Positions 1-13,050 of a stretch of 64,000 nt of DNA are shown piece by piece (positions within the stretch are counted from its first letter, which is position 1; every line of letters starts with the position of its first letter). The DNA lies in contig OX393553.1 in NCBI GenBank assembly GCA_947650365.1, forward strand, positions 68,076,216 through 68,140,215. The letters are read 5' to 3'. Below the pieces are notes generated by a model, which saw nothing but the letters and a program-made list of their open reading frames with translations, had not been told where the DNA came from and did no database searches. The translations under genes and the position numbers were made by a program. Origin of the DNA: Chamaelirium japonicum. Lineage: Eukaryota; Streptophyta; Magnoliopsida; Liliales; Melanthiaceae.

Positions 1-735
1 GTGGGGTCTATCTTTATGGCTTTAGTTTTGAGGATTTAATTACCTTCCTACCCTACTGATGGGGACTCCTTTCAGTAGAAATAGTTAAGAGGGACGCTTT
101 TTAGCTTGGTAAGGTGAGTAATTGGATCCCCAACCCTATAGATGTGTTAGATTATTGTAATCTCTGGACAGTTTCTGTGTAAGGTGTGTAGTTTACAGCC
201 TCTTCCTTTGTTGTTTGGTAAGTTCTCTAGTTTAGGATCTAGTCTAAGAGTCTGTAATGTATGAGACTTACCATGATAATACCCACTTGTACTAAGCGCT
301 CTTGCTTTACCTTTTAGTTTAAAATTTTTATCAGTGGATACTTTTGGGATTGTAACTATAGGAAATGATGTGATCATTGAGAGGTATACTCATTGAGTTG
401 TTCTGTATCCCTCTTACGATTGTGGCTTAATATTATAGTGTGTTTTGTGTTTATCGTGGATACTTTATCCTGCATGTATATATTTCTCATAGATTCTATA
501 GTTCTTGGATTAGTAGATGTTGTGAGTCATAGGAGAGAATTCTGTTATAGGCTTGACAGAAGGATATTAGAGCTTTTAGATATGCCATAGAAATTACCCT
601 AGACCCATTCCTCGTAGTATAGTTTTACCTTGCATAGTTCAGTAGTTCATACTTCTAGTTCGCATAGTGAGAATAGGCATACCCTTATAGCTATTATACT
701 ATTGTCTTAGGTATTGTACTTGTATTTATTACCTT
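1..735. other. AT-rich sequence with no recognisable gene, left of gypsy pol
   Basis: This stretch should hold gag of the gypsy element that follows, but no frame gives a gag-like or zinc-knuckle peptide. The longest frames (76 codons on the minus strand, 65 on the plus) match nothing I know. Base composition is clearly more AT-rich than the pol region. The change to recognisable protease sequence is abrupt near 735. The simplest reading is a deletion or replacement of gag, or insertion of unrelated DNA. The left part of the element, including its 5' LTR, lies outside the window. Confidence 0.5.
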
Positions 736-3700
736 GCACGAGTTTTGTTCGACACTGGATTGACGCACTCTAACATAGTCCCAAGATTTGTGGCTACCTT
801 GGGGCTAGCACCGATGTGGACCGAGTATGTAAGAGATGTGTGCTTTCCATTGGAGGTAATGAACTCGTGGCCGACTTGATCATCCTTGACTTAGAAGGGT
901 TGGATGTTCTAGTTGGGATGGACTGGATGGTGGCATACCATGCTTCACTAGACTGCTACTCCAAGAATATCACCTTCCGTCCACCTGACAATACAGAGTT
1001 CTTCTTTGCGGGAGCTAAGCTGGCTATTTTATATCCGACACCCCGACAAGGGTCCTATCTTAGCCTCCTAGCACAGTTGGCCAATGAGATTAAGGGCGAG
1101 AATCCATTGGAGCACTCCCCAATAGTTCGAGACTTTCTTGATGTATTCCCTGACCAGCTCCCAGGCCTTCCTCCTATTCGAGAGGTAGAGTTCAGTATCA
1201 AGCTAGTTCCGGGGATGACACCGATCTCAGTGGCCCCGTATCGGATGGCACCAGTGGAGCTACGGGAGTTAAGTACTCAACTAGAAGAATTGCGGAGTCT
1301 CGGGTATATTCGCCCCAGTGTCTCTCCATGGGGTGCCCCTGTTTTGTTTGCCCAGAAGAAGGACGGTTCAAAGCGGCTCTGCATTGATTATAGGAAACTT
1401 AATGCAGTTACTGTGAAGAACCGATATCCTCTTCCAAGGATCGAGGATCTATTTGATCAGCTGAAGGGTGCTCAGTTCTTCTCTAAGATTGATTTGAGGA
1501 CTGGGTACCATCAGCTCAGAGTGAAGGATGATGATATCCAGAAGACAGCATTTCAGACGCGGTACGGGCACTACGAGTTTCTAGTGATGCCGTTCGGTCT
1601 GACGAATGCTCCAGCAGCTTTTATGGACTTGATGAATCGGGTCTTCAGGCCTTACCTTGACCGGTTCATCGTAGTCTTCGTTGATGACGTATTGATCTTC
1701 TCGAAGTCAAAAGAGGAGCATGCAGAGCATCTGAGGATTGCCCTACAGACATTGCGAGATCACCAGCTCTATGCCAAACTCAGCAAGTGTGAGTTTTGGA
1801 TGAGAGAAGTAAAGTTCTTAGGGCATGTGGTTTCAGAAGGAGGCATCTCGGTGGACCCAGCAAAAATCGAGGCAGTACTGAGTTGGGAGTCACCGAGGAA
1901 GGTTTTTGAGATCCGGAGTTTCCTGGGTCTAGCGGGATACTACCGGAGGTTCGTAGAGGGTTTCTCGAGACTGGCATTGCCTCTGACTCGGTTAACAAAG
2001 AAGGGGGTGAAGTTTGAGTGGTCGGATGCTTGCGAGCAGTCCTTCCAGGAGCTGAAGCGACGACTCACCACTGCCCCTGTTCTTATAGTGCCAATTGGTG
2101 GGAAGGGATACGTGGTCTATACAGATGCGTCTCAGTCTGGACTTGGAGGTGTGTTGATGCAAGATGGAAAAGTGGTAGCCTATGCATCGAGACAATTGAA
2201 GCCTCATGAGCAGAACTACCCGACCCATGATCTGGAGCTTGCAGCGGTGGTGTTTGTGCTCAAGATTCGGCGGCACTACCTGTATGGAGAAGACTTCGAG
2301 ATGTATTGTGATCATAAGAGTCTGAGGTATATCTGTACCCAGAAGGACCTGAATCTCCGACAGAGGAGGTGGATTGAGGTCTTGAAGGACTTCAACTACA
2401 ACTTCTTTTATCACCCTGGGAAGGCTAATGTAGTGGCAGATGCGCTCAGCAGGAAGTTCAAGAGCAAGATGTCTCGACTGATTGCAGATAGACAGAGCTT
2501 TATTGTAGCAGTTGAAGGGTATGACCTGTTGGTGCGAGAGGATCCCGCTAGTACTCGATTATTCAGTGTGCGGGTGCAGCCTATGTTGGTCAAACAAGTA
2601 ATAGCCTCCCAGGCAGATGATGAGGAGTTGGAGGAGATGCGTTCTCGAATGATAAGGGGAGAGGCAGTAGAGGACTGGTCGCTTGATTCTGATGGCGGAC
2701 TGAGGTATAAGAGGAGGCTATGTCTACCGAAGAACCTGGAGATTCGAGAGGAGGTTCTAACAGCGGCGCATCGCTCTCGATACATGGTACACCCTGGCAG
2801 TACCAAAATGTACCGATACTTGAAGAGCCAATTCTGGTGGAACGGCATGAAGAGAGATGTAGCTGAGTTCGTGGCCAAGTGTCTGACCTGTCAGCAGGTT
2901 AAGGCAGAACACCAGAAGCCTGCGGGACCACTTCATCCCCTTCCTGTCGCAGAGTGGAAGTGGGAGCACATCACGATGGACTTCGTCTCGGGGTTGCCAC
3001 TAACCAGGAGCAAGCATGATTCAGTATGGGTGATTGTGGACAGACTGACCAAGTCTGCCCACTTCCTTCCAGTCCGAACGACTTCCTCTTTATCGGAGCT
3101 GAGCAGACTCTACATTGCAGAGATAGTCAGATTGCATGGGATTCCAGTAACCATTGTCTCTGATCGAGATCCCAGGTTTGTCTCAGGGTTCTGGAAGAGT
3201 TTGCAGACCGCGTTGGGGACACAGCTCAGCTTTAGCACAGCCTTCCATCCCCAGACAGACGGTCAATCAGAGCGGACCATCCAGATATTGGAAGACATGC
3301 TTCGGGCATGTTCTCTAGACTTCGGAGGTAGCTGGGATGAGCACTTGACCTTGGTGGAGTTCTCGTACAACAATAGCTATCAAGCGAGCATTGGCATGGC
3401 TCCCTATGAGGCTCTGTATGGGAGGCCTTGTCGATCCCCCATCTGTTGGGCAGAGGTCGGAGAGCGTAGTCTTCTGGGACCAGACTTAGTGCAGGAGACT
3501 ACAGAGAAGATACAGGTTATCAGAGAAAAGGCTCCGCACAGCTCAAAGCAGACAGAAGAGTTATGCGGATATTCGTAGACGGCCCCTTGAGTTTGAGGTC
3601 GGTGACCATGTTTTTCTGCGAGTTTCCCCTAAGCGTGGCGTCTTTCGGTTCGGAAAGAAGGGAAAACTAGCACCGAGGTTTACGGGACCGTTCGAGATTC

Positions 3701-4023
3701 TAGATCGAGTCGGCCGAGAAGTGGCGTATCGTCTGGCGTTGCCACCTCGACTCTTAACAGTGCACCCAGTGTTCCACGTGTCGATGCTCCGGAGGTACAT
3801 GCCAGACCCGACACATGTACTAGATTGGCAAGACTTGGAGCTAAATGCCGATGCCACTTTTGAGGAGCGGCCGATCCGTGTTTTAGCTTTCGAAGATAGG
3901 GTGCTTCGCACCAAGACCATCAAGATGGTCAAGATATTGTGGAGTCATCGAGATGAGGATGAGGCCACTTGGGAAGTGGAGTCCGATATGTTGCGATTGT
4001 ACCCTGATCTCTTTGATGTTTGA
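736..4023 (+). pseudogene. Ty3/gypsy (Tekay/Del-type chromovirus) pol, broken
   Basis: Domain order is protease, reverse transcriptase, RNase H, integrase, chromodomain, as in Tekay/Del chromoviruses. The protease motif FDTG is read at about 748-759. The frame then shifts near 814-816, and the segment expected between the active site and the DRVC block is missing. From 816 a 920-codon frame runs through RT (FVDD near 1679), RNase H (YTDAS near 2117), the integrase HHCC finger (about 2770-2910) and the DDE core (TMDF, SDRD, QSER). A one-base shift at the A-run near 3525-3530 ends that frame at 3578. The integrase C-terminus and chromodomain continue in another frame from about 3529 to the stop at 4021-4023. 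Gag is absent. The two frame breaks make it non-functional. The lineage call rests on RT/IN wording and on the sequence just before the LTR. Confidence 0.9.
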
Positions 4024-4076
4024 TTTCTGATTCTAACTAATTTTCGAGGACGAAAATTTCTTTAAGGTGTGTAGGT

Positions 4077-7000
4077 TGTAACACCTGTGGTGTTAAATTT
4101 GGGAATAATAAAAGTTCGCCTTGGGTATTTTCATCATTCTTAGTCAAATTTTTTCTTTGGGCTTTTTCTGGAAGAATAAGTCGTAAACCCATGAAATATT
4201 TTACGTTCACTTTTGGTATGGCTTCGAACAGGTCGCAATGGCACGTCCCGTGCAGTAATCGGGTGTATGCGCAGCTAGTTTCGACAGTTCGGTAGTTATA
4301 CCCTAGAATATCGATAAATTAACTGACATTTGATATTGTTTAATTTACCACGGAAGTTCGGGTAATCGGATCGCAGCAAGGCTGGATACGTTGGGTGGGG
4401 ATCTGAGAGATCTTTTCAACGAGCCTGAGCTGGGGTCGATCCGATACCTGGGTGATGAGTAACTGCTATTTTAAATTTTTAAGTATTTCTTTCTTTTCAA
4501 GAGATCCATAAGTCAGAAAATTGTGTATCAAGCGCCGACGCTTTCATGTCGACGAGAGCTTTCCAACGAATCCTCTTAGGCCCAATTCTGACATCCTATT
4601 TATAAGTTACGACTCATTATCCTTTTCAGCCCAGTAGGTACTCGAATAGCACCCGGGTTCCTACCGAGCCCACTTCAGGGCGCGAGACCGAGCCGACCAA
4701 CCCAAGGACCTGACTTCTAACCTCCTAGATGGCTTTAAGGCTCATAATTATCCCTCCCCAAGGTTTTAAATGTTAAAATTCAGATGGGGAGGATCAAGCA
4801 AGATTTGGAGTAATAAGCCCAACATCTTCCGTTCCTTTTTTTCATTCCTCTTCGTTAGGAATTAAGGGGTTAACAACTGATCTTTTAAACCTTCTTTAAT
4901 TACCACCATTAACAACCTACTTCTATACTTCTGTCTTCATGAAGAATCTAGAGAGAGAAAGAGAACGGTAGAACCAAGAGAGAGAGAGAGAGAGAGATAT
5001 AAGAGAGAAGGGGAAGGAGTTGCAGCGGCCCGACGATCCACGCAGCGGCGAGCCACTCCGAAACCGAACCCGAACCCATCAGGTAGTCCTCCCCTCCTCC
5101 TCCTTTCTCTTCTTCGTTGTAACCACCGGCGACCCATCGGCACTCCGCGACCCAAACCCATCCACGGTCCTCTCCTACCTTAGCCGCGGCCCACTCGGGT
5201 GAACGCCACCGCGACCCCATCTCCGGTCCTCGTCGGGAGGACAAAACCCCAGGCTCGACCGGCGATCGCCGGAGCAAAACCAAACCCAAACCCAAAACCC
5301 GCGGAACCCTCCGGCCAAAGCCTTCTCGGGCTTCGATGGAACGCATGTTACCTTCTCCCGCGTCTTCCCCGCGGGGGAGACCGGCCGGGCACCGCCGGCG
5401 CCACCCCAAGCCACCGGAGCCGAGCACCCCGCGGCCATGCATGGCTTCCCTTCCTCTTCCACGAGTTGGGTGGGGATCCCATAATGGTCACAAGCGGACT
5501 CTAACGAATCCGAAGGTGTCGGGGTGTCTGGGAGACCACAATCCCATGTCCGAGCGGCATGGAGTGGTCGAGAAAATGGTGCCGTAGTGATGGGTTCACA
5601 GTGAACCCATTCCTCTGTTTTCCTTTGTTGAAGAAGAAGAGGACAAGGGTGGCATTTCTTGAATTGTTATTAACCCAAACTTAACCCATTAATAACTCAA
5701 CCCTGAATCCAGACCCGACCCGACTGCACAGCAACCCGACCCACCTTAAGTGCACAGTAGACCCGATCCGAACAGCAGACCAGACCCGACCCGCAGACCC
5801 AACCTGATAACACAGACCCGATCCAGCAGTGAACCGGTCTGGTTCACCTGAACCAGACCCTTAAACCGACCAGAAATTGGTTTAGCCGCCATTTCTTCGT
5901 CCGATCTCGGAATCGAACGAAACCAGCGGCATTACGACCGGCTTGGAAAATCCTACCTGTTGGCCATATCTAGGTACAGTAATAATACTGTATAGTATCC
6001 CATTTTATCTATGAACCCGATCAAGTCGGTGCACTGTGGCTTGACCGCCAATTCTCCGTCCGATCTCGGAATTGGACGAAACCAGTGGTATCGTGCTCAG
6101 ATCATCGATGCCGATATATTAAACCTAGTTTGGGACCCTAGAGACCCCTTTACCCTATTGAACCGATCATAGACCGGTTTTCACCGGTTCGACCCTAAAA
6201 CCTCCGACCAAAGTCGGATTCGAGCGAAACCGGATCCCATGGGTCCCTCATCCCTAAACCAAGATTTTTAGAACCCTATTTTAAGTAATTCATAGATGTA
6301 ACGACTTATATATTTTAAATCATGGTGGTCAGTTCCTCCTTCGACGGTACACCGGACCGATAGGCGTGAGGAGCGTGGACTACCGAGCTATTCTCCAGGT
6401 GAACATGATTAATTCTATTCTAGTTAGAGTAGATGGTAGTCGTATCTGTAAAATAATAAATAAAACCGTATGTGGCATAGTATGTCCAATGCATGCAGGC
6501 GGAAAACCGGTACTGCATGTGGGAGGTGGGCATACTATCCCTTACCTCTGAATAGTCATGCATGTAATATTTTGATAGCTGTAACGGTGATTGACTCAAC
6601 CTAGATTCACACTAGGATGCATGCAAACAAGTAGATACTTGTACTGATTATTTATTAATATTTTGTTGAATGACTGTGTTTGGTGACCATGGGTCGCATG
6701 GTGCAGTCTAGTTGCTATTGAGCAACGAAGACTGGTGGTCTCAGTGGAGAGACCGGTGGTCTCAATGGAGAGACTGGTGATTGTACTTCCTCAGTTGAGG
6801 TTCTCTTCCCAGAGGGAAGACTCACTACTCACGGGCATGGGTAGGGGACCCGAGTGCACAGGATGGGAGGTGAACCACCGCCTGTGCATAATCCGAATCA
6901 AGTAGGTAGGGTCACAGGGTTGGGCACGCGGTAAAGCCCCTAGTGGCCTAGTAGTCCACCCCTGGGTAATGACCCCGAAAAGCAAGGTGGGCGGGAGTGC

Positions 7001-7792
7001 CCCGTGGTGAAAGACCAAGCCCCCTTATGGCCATATGGGTATTTCTGGCTCTCCAAGGACACTTGGACCCAGGTTTCTGTTGGCAGACTCAGTTAGAAAA
7101 CTGCCGGTTCACTTTAGGAGTAGGTAGAACTAACCTTCGGTAATTAGTTACATACTTTTGATCTGGATGATTATTTGTCTTATATATACTAGTTGTAGTT
7201 GTAATATAGTAGAATTGCCATGTGTAACTAGTTCATTTCACTTACTTGCAATATATGTATGTGTATGTTGTCGCCCTCGTAGACTTCTAGAAGGGCAGGG
7301 TATGACTATGGTTTACCTTAGCTAGTTTAGGGTTAACTGTTCACTGAGTTTACCTAGTAAACTCACCCCGTTGTTGCACACTCTTTTCAGGTACCGTAGA
7401 TCCTTCTCAGACGCTTCCTAGAGGATCTTAAATAACTATCGAGAGAGGACACTAGAGCTATTAGCTAGTTTTTATTACTTCCAGTTGATTATGTAATAAT
7501 TATGGAACTATGTTTTAGATGCTCTGAATAATGCCAGAATTAGTAATGTTTCCCTTGGTAAGCTTCTTCTCAAAGCTTCATGCCCGGTAGGCCTTTCCTC
7601 AAGGCCAAGCTATTGGTAGGCTTCTCCTCAAAGCCATTCCCTATCAACTAGTAAATAGTTAATGATAAATTAATAATAAATAACTAAATAATAAAATCAA
7701 CCTCGCAACCTTACAACATCGACTTACCCTTATAACCCCATCACCCCCGGGTTTGACGGGTTTACTCATGTAGTCAGATCCGGGGCGTGACA
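4077..7792 (+). repeat. 3' LTR of the Tekay/Del gypsy element
   Basis: The LTR begins TGTAACACC at 4077, directly after a polypurine/T-rich leader containing TTCGAGGACGAAAATTTC (4041 onward), a signature found just upstream of Tekay/Del 3' LTRs. It ends in GTGACA at 7787-7792. At about 3.7 kb it is long, as in maize Tekay. It contains internal direct repeats: two blocks sharing CGTCCGATCTCGGAAT at about 5900 and 6058, and short repeats at 6727-6785 and 7560-7640. No gene is seen in it. The 5 bases after it are GTAAT, but the matching left duplication is outside the window. The end is inferred from TG...CA and from copia gag beginning soon after. Confidence 0.75.
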
Positions 7793-7849
7793 GTAATCAT
7801 AGTAATTAATGAATATATGAACATGCGTGCATACATGAATATATGACTA

Positions 7850-8296
7850 TGGTTAAGATAGATTTGAAGAATAAATATATGAGCATAGTAGATCCTGTAG
7901 ATCTCTGGAAGGCACTCAAGAAACGTTACGATCACCAGAAGATGATCACTTTGCCTGCAGCAAAGAGCGAACGATAAAACGCTATCTACCTTCTACCCAA
8001 ATAATCATTCTACAACAGTAATACAGGGGATGAAGTACCAGAAGTACTCAGAACTTATAAAAGTCCACCTGATCGTTGAAAAACATAATACCTTACTGGT
8101 AAAGAATCATAATTCTAGACCCACTAGATCATTGGCACTGCCAGAAGCAAACACCAATGATTTCTACCAAGGTAGAGGTAGAGGCAAGAGAGATGGAAGA
8201 CACGGCAGTGAAGGACGCAATAACTACCCTGGAAGAGGTAGAGACCACCCTGGAAGAGGTGGACACCAATATCATCCTGGAAGAGATGATAATTAG
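7850..8296 (+). pseudogene. copia gag fragment
   Basis: The piece at about 7850-7980 reads VDPVDLWKALKKRYDHQK, a conserved block of Ivana-type copia Gag, and then hits stops. A second in-frame piece, 8030-8296, reads on through KYSELIKVHL and a proline/threonine stretch into an RGRGRG-rich basic tail before a stop. The middle of Gag is deleted between them. The CCHC zinc knuckle expected downstream is not found; the repeat tract at 8365-8624 takes its place. It is not functional. Confidence 0.7.
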
Positions 8297-8364
8297 GGTC
8301 CTAGGAAGGACATTGGTTCGGAAACTGCCGTGCTAGTAAACATGAGAAAATAATGAGTGGCCTG

Positions 8365-8624
8365 AAGATTACCAGAAGAAGACTGATGTCCTGAAGACAT
8401 TGTACCTTAAGATTACCAGAAGAAGACTGATGTCCTGAAGACATCGTACCTAATTACCAGAAGAAGACTGATGTCCTGAAGACATTGTACCTTAAGATTA
8501 CCAGAAGAAGACTGATGTCCTGAAGACATCGTACCTAATTACCAGAAGAAGACTGATGTCCTGAAGACATCGTACCTTAAGATTACCAGAAGAAGACTAA
8601 TGTCCTGAAGACATCGTACCTAGA
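8365..8624 (+). repeat. six-copy tandem repeat, 44/41 bp alternating
   Basis: The unit begins ATTACCAGAAGAAGACTGAT and ends in a CATCGTACC-like string. Copies alternate between a 44 bp form ending TTAAG and a 41 bp form ending TA, so the array is partly built from 85 bp dimers. It lies where the copia Gag zinc knuckle should be and has replaced coding sequence. Confidence 0.85.
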
Positions 8625-8644
8625 AAATTCTGACTACTTCGATG

Positions 8645-8760
8645 AGTTTTTTTTTCTGTCAGACATTGCTAAGTAGTTTTTATTTTCTGTTAGACATTGC
8701 TTAGTAGTTTTTATTCTGTCAGAAATTGCTGAGTAATTTTTATATTCTGTTGGATATTTA
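8645..8760 (+). repeat. short T-rich tandem repeat
   Basis: About four diverged copies of a ~36 bp unit resembling AGTTTTTATTTTCTGTTAG followed by ACATTGCTT. It follows the 44/41 bp array within the gag-pol gap of the copia element. No coding role is visible. Confidence 0.6.
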
Positions 8761-8865
8761 TATTATCGTTCTGATGCATATAGTTAGAAATTGTGTTAGT
8801 AAGTTTTATGATTGATAATTCTCTTTTGATATTTATTGATACATATAACTTATCATTTAGGAACA

Positions 8866-11800
8866 ATGACCAACTGCAAAGATATTTGCCTAATAGATAG
8901 TGCAACAACACATACCATACTGAAATAAAGAAAATTCTTTACAAATCTTGAATATAATTCACGTATGGTTACTACAGTGGCTGGCCCTACTGACATAGTT
9001 ACAGGGTCCGGAAGAGCCCATATACTTTTACCTAATGGTACCCATTTGCTAATTAAGGATGCTCTATACTCAGAAAATTCCAGAAGAAATTTACTGAGTT
9101 TCAAAGACATCCGAGCAAATGGATATCATTTAGAAACTACAAATGAAGGCAATCTAGAATACCTCTGCATCACATCTAAGAACGGAGAGCATATTTCCAT
9201 ACTAGAAAAATGCTCAACCCTATCTTTAAGGTTATACTTTACCCACATTGGGGTTATGGAGTCCTATGTCACTCACTTGAACCAGAAGTTCACAAATCCT
9301 GAAGATTTGGTCCTTTGGCATGATAGATTAGGTCACCCAGGGTCAGGTATGTTTAGAAAGATCATTCATAATTCCTATGGTCATCCTCTTAACAATCGAA
9401 GTTTGACTTTTTCAAATGACCATTTTGTGACCCTTGTTCCCAAGGGAAGTTAATCACTAGACCTTCTCTTCAGAAAATAGAGACAGAATCACCTACCTTC
9501 CTGCAGAGGGTTCAAGGTGATATTTGTGGTCCTATACACCCTCCTAGTGGTCCATTTAGATATTTTATGGTCATAATAGATGCATCTACTAGATGGTCAT
9601 ATGTGAGCCTACTCTCCACTAGAAATTTAGCATTTGTTAGATTATTATCCCAGATTATCAAACTTAGAGCTAGTTTTCCTGATAACCCTATCAAATCTAT
9701 CCGATTGGATAATGCAGCTGAATTCTCTTCTAAAATCTTCAATGACTTCTGCACATCCATCGGAATAGAAGTCGAACATTATGTCCCCCATGTCCACACC
9801 CAGAATGGCCTTGCTGAAGCTTTTATCAAGCGCTTGCAATTAATAGCTAGACCATTACTCTTACAATCCAGACTTCCAATTTCTGCATTGGGGCATACTA
9901 TCTTGCATGCTGCTAATCTTGTTAGACTCAGACCTACTTCATACCATAATTTTTCTCCTGTACAACTTGTGTCAGGTATTCAGTCCAATATATCTCATCT
10001 TAGAAAGTTTGGATGTGCTGTGCAGGTCCCTATTCCCCCTCCAAATAGAACTAAGATGGGTCCCCAACGTAGATTGGGGATTTATATAGGTTTTGACTCA
10101 CCTTCAATAATAAGATTCTTAGAACCCTTAACAGGTGATCTATTTACTGCTAAATTTGCAGATTGTCATTTCAATGAGACAGTCTTCCCACCGTTAGGGG
10201 GAGATAAAGAAGTTTCTAGGCAACGGCCTGTTCCCGAAGAACGGCGTGAATTATCGTGGAATACTTCCACTATGTCTCATCTAGATCCTAGATCTCCCCA
10301 ATGTGAGGTAGAAGTAAAAAGGATTTTGCATTTGCAAGATATTGCAAATCAATTACCTGATGCCTTCAATGATGCAACTAATGTAACTAAGTCGTTTGTT
10401 CCAGCCAAGAATGTACCTGCAAGAATTAATATTCCAACTCCCACTAATGAAACTGCTGCACGTCAGAAACGTGGCAGACCTATAGGTTCCAAAGATTCAG
10501 TTCCCCGGAAGAGGAAGTTGAATGAGAAATCATGCCCTAAAACTCCAGAAGAAGTTAAGATTCCAGAAGAACCTGGTCATAATGCTCCAGAAGAGATTAT
10601 GGACCATATTTTTCCAGAAGAAAATATTTCCCAACGGCCAAATTTCCCTCAAACTCCTGAAGAGATCCCTGCAGTGATTATGGATAAGGTACCGGTACCA
10701 AATAATGAGAGCTCAATATTCCATATGAGGGGTGAAATTTGGGACCAAAAGGAAATAATCATCGATGATATATTTGCATACAAAGTAGCTACTGAAATAA
10801 CAAAGGGCGATGATGAAGATAATGAACCACGTAGTATATATGAATGTCGACATAGAACTGATTGGCCAAAATGGAGAGATGTTATTCAAGCTGAACTTGA
10901 ATCTCTCAAGAAACGTGGAGTATTTGGACCTATAGTACAAACACCAAATAACGTAAACCCTATAGGTTTCAAATGGGTGTTTGTAAGGAAAAGAAATGAA
11001 AATAATGAAATCGCTAGATATAAGGCAAGGCTTGTAGCCCAGGGATTCCTGCAGAAACCCGGGATTGATTATGAAGAGACCTATTCCCCTGTTATGGATA
11101 TAGTTACATTTAGATATCTCATTAGTCTCACAGTTTCTGAAAAACTAGAGATGAGACTAATGGATGTCGTAACGGCATACCTATACGGGAACCTAGACAC
11201 AGATATTTATATGAAAATCCCAGAAGGATTCAAGTTGCCTGAAGCAACATCAAAAGTCCCAGAAGGATTCAAGTTGCCTGAAGCAACATCAAAGAGTGCG
11301 CACTCGATAAAACTAAGACGAGCATTGTACGGCCTGAAGCAATCCGGAAGGATATGGTATAATCGCCTTAGTGAATATTTGTCTAGGAAAGGTTATAAGA
11401 ATGATCCCATATGCCCATGCGTTTTCATAAAGAAATCAGAAAATAGATTTACTATAATTGCAGTTTATGTGGATGACATAAACTTGATTGGGACTCCTAA
11501 AGAGCTCAAGAAAACTTCTGATTATCTAAAAAGGGAATTTGAAATGAAAGAACTTGGTGATACTAAGTTTTGCCTCGGCCTGCAGATCGAGCGTAACTTT
11601 AGTGGGATTCTAGTACATCAATCCTTATATACTGAAAATTTGTTAAAGAAATTTAATATAGATAAATGTCACCCACTAAGCACTCCCATGGTAGTTAGAC
11701 CTCTTGATATTCATAAAGATCCATTTAGACCTAAAGAGGAACATGAAACTATTTTTGGTTCTGAAAAATCGTATTTAAGTGCTATTGGTGCTTTATTGTA

Positions 11801-12467
11801 TTTAGCTCAATGTACTAGACCAGATATATGTTTTTCTGTTAATCTATTGGCTAGATACAGTTCAGAACCAACTCTTAGGCATTGGAATGGAATAAAACAA
11901 ATATTTAGATATTTGCGAGGAACCATTAATATGGGATTGTTTTATTCTTGTGGTACTTCTCACTTGATTGGTTATACAGATTCAGGTTTTCTCTCTGACC
12001 CCCATAAGGGTCGATCCCAAACAGGGTATGTATTTTTGAATAACAATGCAGCTATTTCTTGGAGATTGACCAAACAAACACTTGTGGCCACATCATCGAA
12101 CCATGCTGAAATATTAGCCCTGCATGAAGCAAGTAGAGAATGCGTATGGTTGAGGTCACTTGTGTAGTACATCAGAAGCAGTTGCCAGTTGGCATCAGTT
12201 ACCAAAGAGCCGACAGTTATCCACGAAGATAATGCCGCATGTATTGCTCAAATTCAAGCTGGCTTCATCAAGGGAGATCGAACAAAGCACATCTCACCAA
12301 AGTTTTTCTACACCCACGAACTTCAGAAGAAAAGGGAGATTGAAGTCAAGCAAGTACGGTCAAGCGACAATCTTGCGGATCTCTTCACCAAAGCTTTGCC
12401 CAAGTCTACTTTCCAGAAGATGGTGTACGGTATCGGACTGCGACGGCTTAATCACCAAACAAATTGA
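8866..12467 (+). pseudogene. Ty1/copia pol, broken
   Basis: Protease begins near 8866 with the motif IDSATTHTI, but an in-frame TAA follows about 20 codons later. GAG-pre-integrase (LWHDRLGHPG near 9316) runs to a frame break near 9420. The CDPC of the zinc finger is read in the frame that becomes the 866-codon ORF (9567-12167). That ORF holds the integrase core (LDNAAEF, NGLAEAF), RT (KWVFVRK near 10966, YVDD near 11468) and RNase H (GYTDSGFLSD near 11975). A further shift near 12165 moves the RNase H tail to a frame ending at 12467. RT carries an in-frame 39 bp duplication (11219-11296) that repeats a 13-residue block starting PEGFKLPEAT. Three breaks make it dead. Confidence 0.9.
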
Positions 12468-12706
12468 TGTAATAAGGAGGAGATATAATCAGGGGGAGAG
12501 ATGTAATAATGGTAATTGTTGGGGGTAGTTAAAAACCACATATCTTGGATAGCCCGTCCAGGAGTTGGAACCCTCGCAAGGAGCTTGCCTTTCCAGCTCG
12601 CAAGGAGCTCCCCCTCTCAGCCCTTCAGGAGCTCACCCCCATAGAGAGCTGGATGGACATCTTGTATCTAAGTACAGCTCGCACCTCCAGTCCCCACAAT
12701 GACACG

Positions 12707-13050
12707 CCCATATTCGATAAATGGCTTAGACAAAGAGCGCGAAGGAGCTCGCCCAAGCTCATCCAGGAGCTCGCCATACTCGCCCATATTCGATAAATGG
12801 CTTAGACAAAGAGCGCGAAGGAGCTCGCCCAAGCTCATCCAGGAGCTCGCCATACTCACCCATATTCGATAAATGGCTTAGACAAAGAGCGCGAAGGAGC
12901 TCGCCCAAGCTCATCCAGGAGCTCGCCATACTCGCCCATATTCGATAAATGGCTTAGACAAAGAGCGCGAAGGAGCTCGCCCAAGCTCATCCAGGAGCTC
13001 GCCATACTCGCCCATATTCGATAAATGGCTTAGACAAAGAGCGCGAAGGA
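12707..13050 (+). repeat. 76 bp tandem repeat inside the solo LTR
   Basis: The string CCCATATTCGATAAATGG recurs at 12707, 12783, 12859, 12935 and 13011, giving an exact 76 bp period, with four full units and a partial fifth. Units are nearly identical, which points to recent expansion by unequal exchange or slippage within the LTR. Confidence 0.9.

Noticed and set aside
1780-3932. Minus-strand frames of 70-155 codons across the gypsy pol
   Set aside because: Shadows of the strongly coding plus strand.
5020-5504. Overlapping frames of 60-164 codons on both strands in the 3' LTR
   Set aside because: They lie in GC-rich LTR sequence, overlap on opposite strands and lack any known domain.
8365-8624. 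CRISPR-like direct repeat array
   Set aside because: Units are contiguous, without unique spacers, and the DNA is a plant retrotransposon.
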